DNA of 64,000 bases from Hysterangium stoloniferum (taxonomy: Eukaryota; Basidiomycota; Agaricomycetes; Hysterangiales; Hysterangiaceae), in the NCBI GenBank assembly GCA_015178975.1, contig WHVD01000021.1:868001-932000 (forward strand), in the 5' to 3' direction. The notes beneath the pieces are model-generated. The model was not told the origin of the DNA, ran no database searches, and worked only from the letters and a program-made list of their open reading frames with translations. The translations under genes were made by a program, and so were the position numbers. Positions 1 through 11,743 of this stretch are shown here, in pieces (position 1 is the stretch's first letter; each line of letters opens with the position of its first letter).

Positions 1-310
1 TTTACATAAAATGCTCAAACTGCAGGTCACAATTGAGGATTTGTTGTGAATCAAGTAAATATCACTCCGAATGACGATCCCTGACAATACGCAGAGACCC
101 TCTTCAACCATACAAATCGTCATGGCATATATCGCCCGTAAGTGCCTTCAGCGATCTCGATGAAATATTCCATATTAATTTAATACCTTTAAATTTGAAA
201 AAGGGGCGTAGTTTCAGGGGAAGATGCGACACGCAGTTTGGTTCCGTTCCACGTTGACGCCTAATAAACTCAGCTCCGCCATTGGTCGCAGCACCTGGCC
301 CTCAACAGCG
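1..310. other. upstream region of the VPS10 gene
   Basis: No second gene was recognised here. The stretch presumably holds the promoter and 5' leader of the receptor gene that follows. An in-frame ATG at 224 would add 29 residues, but the ATG at 311 directly precedes the signal peptide. Confidence 0.4.
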
Positions 311-3300
311 ATGAGGACACTATGTCGGCCGTTATGGCCTCTACTTCTCTTATTTGGACTCTTGTGTATACCTGCGCTCGCTCAAAAGCCAGAGCCGGGG
401 AAGACGGTAACCAAGTTTAAGAACTTGCCTATTGAGCTTGCATACTTTGACGATTCAGAAGTAAGTCGCAAGTAACGGGATGGATATATTGATCTAATAT
501 GAGTTTAGGTAGTAACATACTACGATGCTATGGAAGGGGACGTTTGGATATCCGAGAATGAAGGCAAGAATTGGGAGATTATCCCAGATATTCCTCGCGG
601 CAAGTCCATCATGTTAATAATGCACCCATATAACAATCGCGTGGTGCGTTTTTATGATTTTGAGTTGTGTTAATGTATTGAGTTATTACCGACAGGCCTT
701 TATTCTCACAAAAGACGCGACACATTATCGTACAGATGACCGCGGCAAGAGCTGGCGACCGTTCGAAGTTCCTGCACCGCCAGCACTTGTACCTGACCCC
801 ATTAGCTTTCATTCTGATAACATGAGGTACATGATCTATCAAGGCCAGGTATGCGAATCAGGCGGTTGGTGGGGAGGCAAGAAATGTCACCAGGCGGTGA
901 GTCGACATTTTTGTGTTTCTTTTACCCGGAACAATTAAGCATTCAAAACCCGTCCTTAGGCTTACTACACTATTGACAACTTTGATTCCAAACCCCAACT
1001 TCTCATCGAACCAACCCGTCAATGCCGATTCGCTCATTCTAGTAAAGACTTCAAACACGGCGCGCATCGCGATCTCGTCTTCTGCGTTGGTTGGGAACGT
1101 GATGCTGCAGGAGACTCGCGGTCGTCGAAACTGTTTGCTTCTACAGACTATTTTGTCAATGACCGCCGAGTTATCGCTCTTCCTGGCGGCAATCGTGACG
1201 CTGACGGTGTTGTCGCGCTTGCAATAGTCAGCAAGTTCGCAGTAGCGGCCGTTCGTGACTTGACCCCAGGATCTGATCAAATGCTTCTCTTCGTGTCGAT
1301 TGACGCGGAGACTTGGGCGAAAGCGAAGTTCCCTCACGCATCATCTTCCAGATTGCGTGAGAATGCATATACTATCGTAGAATCAACAACACATTCACTA
1401 GCTGTTGACGTCCTATTGCATCCAAAGAGTGCTATAGGGACACTCTTCGTCAGTAACTCAAATGGAACCTACTTCGTGCAAAGTCTACAGAACACCAACC
1501 GCAACAGGATAGGATTTGTGGACTATGAGGCGATCTACGGCGTTGAAGGTGCTGGCCTCGCAAATATAGTGGAAAACGCCGTAGAAGTTGAAGGTCGGGG
1601 TTCAGAGCGGATTATCACGAGTATGGCCACATTCGACGATGGCAGCAACTGGGCCCCAATGAAGGCGCCCTCCAAAGACAACGTAGGGAATGACATTGGA
1701 TGTGACCCGACACACCTCAGTAAGTGCTCATTGCACTTGCACTCGGTTACTTCCCCCCATAACGTCGGGCGGATATTCTCGAGTCCTGCGCCTGGATTTG
1801 TCATTGGTGTAGGCAGCGTTGGCGATCGACTACTGCCGTATGAGGAGTGCGACACTTTCCTGTCAACTGATGCGGGTGTTACGTGGAAGATGATCCATAA
1901 GAACGCTCATAAGTATGAATTTGGAGATCAGGGCAGTATTATGGTGATTGTGGACGACGAGGAGTACACGGATAACATATCATACTCTTATGATTCTGGG
2001 ACGACATGGTGAGTAAACACGTACCTGTCACACTATATAATCACTCACAATATCACAGGCAAGATCTCAACATTGGCGTTAAAATACGTGCCAGGGTTCT
2101 CACCACCATTCCCGACTCCACTTCTCAGAAATTCCTTCTCATAGGAACGTTGCACAAGAATGACGTAGGCAGCGACAAACGTCAACATGCTAGTGTATTC
2201 TTGGACTTCGCCCCGCTGCGTAAGGAAAAGTGTCGTGAGGATCAGTTCGAAAGGTGGTACGCTCGCTCGGCTAAAGGCAAGGAGTGTGTTATGGGACATA
2301 AGGTTAGTTCATTGTCTCTTCTCTGCTCCTCCATGGGGTGTGTATTGATGCCTTACAACAGCAATGGTATAACCGTAAGAAGCCTGAAGCGGACTGCTAT
2401 GTCGGAGACAAATTCGCAGACCCCGTTGAACACGAGGAAAACTGTATCTGTGATGAGGATGATTATGAATGGTACGAGTTGTCATTTATCTAGATTGTTG
2501 ATGTCACCAACCTTCATCCTATTAGCGACTTCAACTTCGTCCGTGTTGGGGACCGTTGCGAACCACAAGGTCCCGAGCGTATTCCAGCAGGTGAATGTGC
2601 GGACGCAAGTCCTGGCAAAACATACATGGGGTCAAGTGGATACAGGCTCGTTCCAGGGAACACCTGTATTGGTGGCGTTCGAAAGGATAACCCTGTTAGT
2701 AAAGATTGCTCAAAGGGTGAGTGGGAGTATGTTATTACGTCCCCTTTCCTGATGTGTGACATAATACAGCGGAGTTGCCCCCTGGCGAAATTGCACATCA
2801 AACCGTAAGCCGTGTCTGTCCGTGATGATGTGAACAAGTGTTGAATCCGGATAAATCCAGTTTGAATTTGAATCAGCGCTGATACAGCAAGAATACTTTA
2901 AGGAGTCGCAAGTAAGTTGTTCAGATGTACCATTTCGCTAAGACACTCCTTTACCCCCGAAACCATCTCCCAGACCATCCTCATCCGTCTCCGCGATGGC
3001 ACAATCTGGCAATCGAGTAATGAAGGCTACACCTGGAGCCACATACAGCCCGAAGAGCGTTTCGTTGCATTCTACATGCACCAATACGCCTCCGATCGCG
3101 CTTACCTTATCACCGCGACAGACCGGATCTACATCACAGTAGACACAGGGCGCACATGGAAACCAATCAAAGTCGAGCTACCCGCAAACTCACTCGGTAT
3201 TCCCGTCATGTCATTCCATCCACAAGAATCCGACTGGATAATTTGGGTTGGAGGAACGACGGGCTGTCTAAATTACCAAGAGGACTGTTGGACTGAAGCA

Positions 3301-5629
3301 TTTTATACGACTAATAATGGTATTCGTTGGGATTCGTTAGAGCGATATGTCAAGGGGTGTGCGTGGGCGCGCGATACCGATTTGAAGATCGACAGACAGC
3401 TGGTGCTGTGTCAGTCGTATCGGGATAAGAAGGGTAACCAACTCACGTTCAAACAATCGAATCCTGTGGAGCTGTGGGAAGGGAGCCATTTCTATAAAGA
3501 GAAAACCAAGTTATTTGACAATGTTGTTGGGTTTACGAAGTTTTCGGAGTACTTGATTGTTGCGGAGGTACGCAACTTGTATCTTTACTTTTTTGGGAAT
3601 GTATGCTTAAGGATATGATTTTGGCTTTGCAGCTGCGACTGGAAAAGCAATCTCTTGACCTGCAAGTGTCGCTAGATGGGAAGAACTTCGCAACAGGGCT
3701 ATTTCCACCAAGCATGAGGCCCGACAACCATGTGCGTCTCCATATCATTACGTCAGCGTTTTCCTTCACCTCATTCTGATTCAGGCCTATACCGTTTTGG
3801 AATCAAGCACAGACTCTGTCTTCTTGCACTTGACCACATCCGAGCACCGTGGTGCCGAATTTGGCCACCTCCTCAAATCGAACTCTAATGGAACTTTCTA
3901 TGGCGTATCCCTTGAGCACGTCAATAGGAACGAGCACGGCTACGTTGATTTCGAAAAGATGATTGGTCTGGATGGCATTGCACTTGTGAATGTGGTATCG
4001 AATCCGGAGAGGGTCGCTTTGAGTGGACATAAGGACTTGCAGACCCGCATCACGCACAATGATGGTGGGTTCGTTGGCTTGGGACGTTAGGAATAATATT
4101 GATCCTTTTTTCTTCTTCAGGTGGCAACTGGAAGTCTCTTACTCCGCCTAAACGAGATTCAAATGATCAAGCTTATGCGTGTTCATCTGCTGTACGTCTC
4201 ATGCTGTCTGAACGGTCTCATCCCCTCTCATAAATGGTTCACGTATCAGGGTTGTTATCTACAAATCCACGGCTACACCGAACGTTATGACGCTCGCGCT
4301 ACATACAGCACGCCTTCCGTTCCAGGTCTTCTTATGGCGGTCGGCAATGTCGGCGAGCGTCTCGCTCCTTACAGAGACAGCGACACCTTCCTAAGTCGCG
4401 ACGCTGGCTTCACATGGGAAGAAGTCCACAAAGACGCCCACTTATGGGAGTTCGGAGACTCGGGGTCGATTCTTGTGATGGCGAACGACGAGGAGCCAAC
4501 CGACCATGTACTGTTCAGTACGGACGAGGGCCTTAACTGGAATGAGTATCAATTTGGCGAACGTTTGCGTGTTCATGTCATCGTAACCGTCCCGTCGGAC
4601 ACTAGTCGCAAGTTCATTTTGTTCGGCACTTACTCAAGTTCACCTGGCGGTTCTGTTGCTGTCCACCTGGACTTCTCATCTCTTACCTCAAGAAAATGTA
4701 AGGATTGTCATGACGCATTTGCAGCAATTAACGACGTTTCGCAGGTGTATTAAATGTACAAAATTCCGAAGATGATGATTTCGAGCTCTGGAGTCCAAGC
4801 GAACAGCGTGAAGAGCGGTGTCTTTTCGGACGTCAGGTGAGGATAGAAAGCCTTCATGATATGTGGCTAGAATGTTAACGCCGGTTTAGACATTGTACCA
4901 TCGACGTGTCCGCGACCGCAATTGTTGGGTTGGTGACCAAACCAAGGATGCAAACCGATTGGTGCACAATTGTACCTGCACTGATTCAGACTTCGAATGG
5001 TTCGTCAACACTTTTCAGATAACTCATTAAACGTTCTACTGATATAGCCGACAGTGAATTTAACCACGCTCGTGATGCAGATGGCAAGTGTGTGCTAGCC
5101 GCCGGTCTAACGCCCCTGCCCAACGATGACGGTGATTGTCGTTTGGGTGAGGACATGTGGTATGAACGCACGGCTTATCGCAAGATACCATATTCCACGT
5201 GTCAGGGTGGCCCGCGTCCAGATCATGGCGCGGAACACGTGTGTCCAGGGCCGAAATCATATGGCTGGTTCTTCTGGTTTAGTGTAATAGTCATACCGTT
5301 TGCCTTCTGTGGTCTGGTCGGTTGGTGGTATACAAAGAAAAGCGGTTTGGCTCGCGGGTATGTGATCTCGCTATTTCCGCCATGATATATGCTCACGAGT
5401 TCGATTATCTAGGACGATACGGTTGTCGGATCGACGCGGTGCTTTTCATATGGATTCAGGGCCGCTGGCAACCCTCGCGAGCGTACCGTTCTTCCTGCTT
5501 GGTCTCGCAGGTATTGCGTGGGAATATGTGGCATCGCGGCTACCAGCGGTACGATCGCGGCGTGGGTATCGTACTGTCCCTGTGGATGAGGATGCGCAGG
5601 TGCTGCGATTTGAGGATGAAGAGGAATAA
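311..5629 (+). CDS. VPS10: VPS10/sortilin-type vacuolar protein sorting receptor
   Basis: A type I Golgi receptor of the Vps10 family, which sorts vacuolar hydrolases such as carboxypeptidase Y from the late Golgi to the endosome. The gene has about a dozen introns. From ATG 311 the protein opens with a signal peptide (hydrophobic run [15 protein letters not shown]). Two tandem VPS10 propeller domains follow, marked by repeated Asp-box motifs ([33 protein letters not shown], then [24 protein letters not shown]). Each is closed by a Cys-rich 10CC-like module (first about 2220-2720, second about 4780-5250). A membrane segment lies at about 5257-5330 and a second hydrophobic stretch at 5470-5540. 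The tail is acidic and ends FEDEEE. Two propellers match the fungal Vps10p layout and the length, roughly 1,400-1,500 residues, is normal. Splice phases that I checked join cleanly (introns near 898-958, 2011-2058 and 2303-2361). It is convergent with synthase A. Confidence 0.93.
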
Positions 5630-6219
5630 AAAGGGGGATGGCTGTGTTTTTGAACTATTTATTTATGTTCGGCTCCGATCTCTTTTTGTTTGTCGATTCT
5701 GATGGAGTGGGTTAGTTTATGAAGTATGACTTGATGTGACCTGCAGTCAACAAGGTTGAATATGCGTTGTATATATATATATGCATATTGCCATTCGCCA
5801 CTAAGATGTTGATTAATAGAATAGGATTCTGCATAGCGGTACCCTCGGCTCAAGCAGTGTTTTGCACTGTTATGATATTGGTGAAACATTGTGCTCCACT
5901 AACAATGTTGAGATTTTCCAAACCCATAATTCCGGGTATTAAGCCACCCTCAAGCGATGGTTGATGAACATCAAGCGCGATGAAATATACTATATTGTGG
6001 GGTCGCACATGACCCTGGGGATGCATCAACTAGCTCGAATAAGCGGATTGAGAATCCTAGATGGGTTTAGCTTTTCCTTTAAACCTGCCGCATTCGTAAC
6101 TAAACCCTATTTCAGCAGAAAATTTGGTTAGCCTTTTCTGGTACAATATACATGTACACTCGTAACACGTATAAGATATTTCTCTGTGAGAAAATTACAA
6201 GTGCGATCTATTTACATAT
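5630..6219. other. convergent 3' intergenic region
   Basis: This lies between the stop of the VPS10 gene and the stop of synthase A on the other strand. It is AT-rich with a short TA run near 5770-5783. No reading frame here resembles a protein I know, so it is probably the two 3' UTRs. Confidence 0.5.
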
Positions 6220-9200
6220 CTAAGTGGAATCGGGAGCCCAGCTGTATGGGGGAAGATGTACCCTTGGGCCCTTTGAGGCGAATTTGTCCCAAGGGATAGT
6301 GCTTCCGGCTTCAAATAACGCGCCGACTATCTTTTCCAGAGAGCCTCCATGTCCCGATACAGAAGCATCTCCTAAAACTCCTGCGATATCATTAGTCATC
6401 CCTAGATTAACAACGATATCGCATGCTGCTGCCATTGCGCGCCATCCTCCGTCGGTGCGCATCTCACGAGTTTGGATATGATTCCAATAATTAATGTTCA
6501 GGATGGTTTCAGGGTCAATTATCTCTTCAAGGTGACTCGATACAATCGGAATCGAGGGCTCTCGGGAGAGATTGACCGGTGCGAGTATCGTAGCTGGGGG
6601 TAAAGGCTCGTTCAGATTTAGTGTAACATCCGGTCCATCGGCTAAAGACTCGATGGCTTCCCGGCTTCCTTTGATGGTGAATAGTTCAGAACCATGACAG
6701 CCCATTACTCTTAGTTCATCCGAACGCCATTGCATTAGATTTTCGTCCAGGAGTCGTCGAGAACATCGTGCAGCCACGAGTGGGGAGAAGGATTTTTCAT
6801 CATCTCGCACACGGAAAACGGCGCTGGGAGGTATTAAGCCCACAAACACTGCTGCGAGGTATTCGGTCATCCCTTCGCCGCCAACAACACTGATGTCGCA
6901 TCCTAAGTCGGCTAGCGATTTCGCGAGGGCAAGCTGTGTGACAAATGTGTCGTATTCTGCCAGCCATCCCGCTCGCCGACACTCCTCCAGCTTGGATACG
7001 ATTAGGGGATGGCTAGGTTTTACGGACTCGCTGAAGAAAGGCAGGGAGAACCAAAGTCCCACTTTTGGTAAATGATGGATTGAACGAAATCGAGGTGTAG
7101 ACTCATGCAGAGTATCATGAAGTTTATCCAAAAGCGGTCGCCACCCGGTTACGGCCCATGCGCGACGAATAACAAAATGGTCACGAGCGACCTGTGTTGT
7201 TCTACAAACGGTCTCTAGCGTACCAGAGTGAAGCTGCAATGTAGAAAAAAACTCCAAATATCGCTTGACACTTGCGATGAAGTCTGGATAATTATGGGCA
7301 CTGATAATAAACAGTGATACTTTAGAATCCGATGGATGATTGTGGGTAGAGGCGTCTGATGCATCATCATCAATGACTTTTTCGTGTACCTCCTGAACAA
7401 TTATGTTTGCTAAAGTCCCGTAGAGGCCAAATGATGACACCGAGCAAAGTCGCAGTGCGTCATCGTGGCGAAAAAATGGGGTAATTTTGCTGGGGATGGC
7501 GACATGACACCTGCCGAGGTCAATGCCTTTGTTGAGAGGACCTATTGCGGGCTGGGGAGGAATGGCGTTGTTTTGAAGACAGGCCAAAATCTTAAGAATG
7601 CCTATCGATGGTCAGACTAACGCATATTATGTCTCTCATCGTGAAGAGTCACCTGCGAGGCCTGCACATTCTTCAGTGTGCCCTATAACAGCCTTTACGG
7701 AGCCGATAGACAAAGGAGGCGTCCTTTTTGACTTGAAGACTTCGTTGATAACCTGTAATTCAATTTCATCTCCAAGTCGGGTTCCAGTCCCATGTGCTAA
7801 AGATACATGCGACCATTAGCACAGCGCCCCTAGAGTCTTGAACCTGCCTCACCTTCCAGGAACGCCACATCATCCGGTCTCACACGCGCTTTCTTAAGCA
7901 CCTGTTCCAACATTCGTTGTTGTGCTTTGGGATTCGGTGCGAAAAATCCTCTCGATCTACCATCTTGAGTGACGGTGGTCGCTTTAATCATACCATAAGC
8001 CATCTGCCGGGCTAAGGTGTTATCGGCTTTCTGTAGCACAATAGCTGCCGTTCCTTCACTTGCAACAAATCCATCTGCTGCATCTGAAAATGGAGAACAT
8101 TTGCCTGACGGAGAAACGATGCCATTTTTAGAGCGGAAGAGAGCACTTGATGGGTGGAAATGTGTTGTGGCGGCGACGACGACGGCGGCATCGCAGTCTC
8201 CGTTCCGAATGGCCAGGCTTGCTGTAAGACAGACCGCCAAACAGTGAGATTTACTAAGGCGAGTTTGAATTTATCTGAAATCACCTTGATGGATGGCTAC
8301 AGCGCTGCTAGAACATGCAGATTTGACTTCCACGACGGGCCCAATAAGATCTAGAAAATACGATAAACGAGCACCCGCAGCTTCGTCGGCAGAGCCTTGC
8401 ATTTCACTGGCATAATCTTAAAACGAGGCTCATTAGCAGGGTCATTTTTGATCACTTATGTTTTATCCCCACCTTTCAAGCTCAACTCAGACACTCGCCT
8501 CTCCCGCCATCCTGAGTCATTCATACTGCTATACACCGCCCATCTACCCCCCTCTAGAGCACCAGGCCGAATGCCCGCATCTTCGATAGCCTCGTATCCC
8601 ATTTGCAGAACGAGCCTCGCATTCGGGCACATTTCCTCTACTTCCTGCACACTCAAGCCAAAAAATGTAGCTATTGAGGAGACATTTGTCAACCCAGCTG
8701 CACCGTCATCGAGCCATCCTGAGGGATACATGAGATTCTCCTGGGGGTGTGAGGATGGCCAGCGAGAAGGTGGTCTTTCGCGTGAGAGGGACTTCAAATG
8801 AAGGGTGGGGGCGAGAAGAGCATCCCAAAAAGTAGAGAGAGAGTTAATATTGCCAGGGAAGCGGCACGCGACGCCCGTGATCAGTATGTCGGATTCCACC
8901 AGCGTAGACGGAGAAGAAACCTGAGGACCTGCTTTTTGTGCAGTTGAACCTGGAGACTGGATTGCGCTTATGAGCGGCCCGTTATTCTTCCCTTCCGAAA
9001 CGATTTGAAATAAATCATGCACGCTATGAATTCCATACATCTGCGCACCGCTCACCCGCACGCCGAACTCTTCCTCGATGGCCTTCACTAAACGAACAGA
9101 CGACAAGGAGGTAAGAGGAATAGATGACAAAGAGGAGTTGTTAGTAAACTGAGATTCAGGAAGGCTAAATATCTCAGAGAGGATAAATATAAGACGAGGA

Positions 9201-11252
9201 AGGACACTTGAATCCAGACCGGGTGAATCGACGGCGCTTTGCATCGATGATTCTGTATGAGGCGTATCTGAGGTATGCGGAGGCATCGTGATAGGGGAGG
9301 GGAAATATTGCGAAATCTCACTATCCGATTTAATTTGTGAGAATACCTTCTTTATCTTCTTTCTGTTGAGGGTAAATTTTGTCGTAACGGGCAGTTCGGC
9401 GACCATGTATATATTCTCCCTTCTGAGACGCTTTTCAAATGGAAGAGAGTTGTTAATAGCCAAAACACCATCCACTATCTGGCATTTATCGAATTGGGAG
9501 TGTGGCTGAATGAGCGCGACAACTGAGTTTCCTAAGGGGCTCAGCACGAGTGCAGAACGCTGAATTTTTTCTTGCGCATCGAGAATGCGTTCGAGAGAGA
9601 GGGCATCAATTTTGATCCCGGAAGTGAAAATGATAAGATCATCCGTACGACCGACGTATGTGAGTCCTGGAAATATACAGAAGATCAGGATCAACCGCCT
9701 GGCATCGTTCACAGGGGTACATACCTGCCATAGGTTGGAAACCAGTCTCGTAGCTAGGCAAAGCCTCTCCAATAACATAGCTAGGCACATCAACTTGTGC
9801 GGAATGACTGTAAATATCCCCAGTACGATACGTGGTTACACCTGTGGTGGAATCATACTGATAAGCGGGAGATTCACGATGATCGTACCCCACTGGAAGA
9901 TGCTATTATGGCTGAGTGTCACAAATACTACAAAAGGTCAGCCATAGCGGATGAGCTCACAGCGCCTCGTATAATCAACTCTCCGAAATCATCAGAGGGA
10001 TTGGTTTTCTCAAGAACACCCAATACCTCTGGTATCACTTGCAATCCATTCACTCTCTGGAATTCGTTCCATGATCTACGCACACAGATGGTTCCGGCAG
10101 CTTCAGTAGCTCCCGAGCAATCGAAATATTTTATTCCTCTTGAAGCCGCCCAGCTAAATAAGTGTGAAGGTGTGGGAGCGCCACCCACCCCAAGGGAATG
10201 AAGGGCTGTCAGGAGGGGCAGAGTGGACACGGCGTCTGATGAGGGCGTAAAAATTTCAGGGACAAGTGCCGGAATAGTTGTCAGTGATGTTATGGGAGCA
10301 TGATAAGCTAGCGCAGAAAGGAGGAGCGGTGGGAGCGACGTAGAAGAGGGTGAGGAGGGTGAGCTACGAGAGCGGTCGAAGAAAACATAAGAGCCGCCGG
10401 TAAGCAGTACTATGGAACTATAGTTGCTATGTCATAATATTTAATGACCATCATAATATAGAGATCTTACCAGTATGTGATACAGAACTCAAAGCAATGT
10501 GACAATGGCAGCCATCCAAGGTGCTTTTTGGGAGTGTTGGAATACTCGGGACCGCCAAGCATCTGGATACAACGCTGGGCCGAGCGAAGAAGGATCGAAT
10601 GAGTGTATGAAACGCATTTGAGTGTACTCCAGTCAACAGCAGAGCTGGTAAACAACGTTACGGCTCGACACTCGGGTTCTGGCGAAGGAGGTGTAAGAGA
10701 AGTTAGCAATGTTTCCAGGTTGGAATCCAAAGAGGATATCCAGCGTTTGCATGAGGGGATATAATCCGAGACTTTTAAATCATTTCCAGTCTGCGCAAAA
10801 AATTCTTCGGGAATAAGAGACTTGAGACTTATAATATCTGGTAACTCTTGGTCCAACGCTGCACTATCCAATGAGCGACGCAATGGCTCGAGAAGAGAAG
10901 GGGAGACGAAAATTAAATCTGGTTGTATAAGCTGGACCATACCGGCCCAAAGGCTTGGATCTGCGCTGGTGCTAAGAGGAACGGCGACAGAGGACATGCT
11001 CCATAATGTGAAATATAGAAGGGCGAAAAGCGCATTATTTTGTGATAGGATAATAGCCGTCGTTCGTTCACGAGTAACAATTTGGGGACAGATGTTTCGA
11101 AGGCGGCTAGGAATCAACTGCGTTGCAATGATGCGAGATTCACCATAGGACAGAACAACATTCTTGTCTTCCACTAGAAAATCTTCGTTGGGTGACGAGG
11201 CAGCATTTTCACAAAAAACCGAGAATAATGACGTTGAAGCTGAAGTCGGCAT
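6220..11252 (-). CDS. synthase A: adenylation-ACP-ketosynthase-degenerate AT megasynthase
   Basis: A multidomain synthase on the minus strand, with the start at 11252 and at least seven short introns. Order: (i) ANL adenylation domain, about 11252-9330, with the [12 protein letters not shown] A5 region, the TGD core YRTGD, the A8 motif YVGRTDDLI and an A10-like lysine in TKFTLNRK; the phosphate-binding A3 loop is degenerate ([10 protein letters not shown]). (ii) Carrier protein, with the attachment serine in [10 protein letters not shown] near 9103. (iii) Ketosynthase, about 8900-7440, with active-site Cys in [13 protein letters not shown] and both histidines ([20 protein letters not shown]). 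(iv) AT-like domain, about 7100-6300, where the GHSxG nucleophile motif reads GGEGM with no serine. It ends on a post-AT linker (LPPYSW). No KR, DH, ER, PT or TE was seen. Intron 7652-7602 and the one near 8423-8480 restore frame exactly. I infer that it activates a carboxylic acid starter and passes it to the KS; the substrate is unknown. Confidence 0.82.
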
Positions 11253-11743
11253 TCCAATGTTGAGTTAAAGGGTTGAACAGTTCGGAACCCTTGGGCTGAC
11301 GAGTCAAATGTTATTATCAGTGTATATACTGCATACCTATGTATAACGTACTTGTAGTTTATTTTTCAGTGCGAGACTCATTGCGAATAGAAATATTTGA
11401 GATATAAATGATGTATAATGATAAGTTACCTAGCACAGTCGATATGATGCGATAGTCTAACCGACAACCTTGGGAATACTTGGAAGCTTGGATGGTGATC
11501 AATCGTCATCGAGTTGAACCGAAGCCCGTCAAGTTGGCTGCGCCAGCATTTTCCAGCTCAACTTTGCCGATGGTTCTACGGCAACCGCTAGAAGTGAGAA
11601 CCAGACACTGACAAATCAGACTAAACTAACCCTATATTTTGAATTCGTACGATCAAAGATCGAAGGCCTTTTGTTTGACAACTGGACTTGAAATAGTAAT
11701 GCCCGCAAGCTGTGATTATCTTTGACTGTTTTTAATATTTGAC
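11253..11743. promoter_or_regulatory. divergent promoter between synthase A and the FAD hydroxylase
   Basis: A 491-bp gap separates two start codons that point away from each other. This layout allows shared control of synthase A and the tailoring hydroxylase and is common in fungal metabolite clusters. I see no motif that I can assign to a known regulator, and no cluster-specific transcription factor gene lies nearby. Confidence 0.45.

Noticed and set aside
858..1337. Minus-strand frame of 159 codons opposite the VPS10 gene
   Set aside because: The plus strand translates to conserved VPS10 sequence once an intron is removed, so this is a shadow frame.
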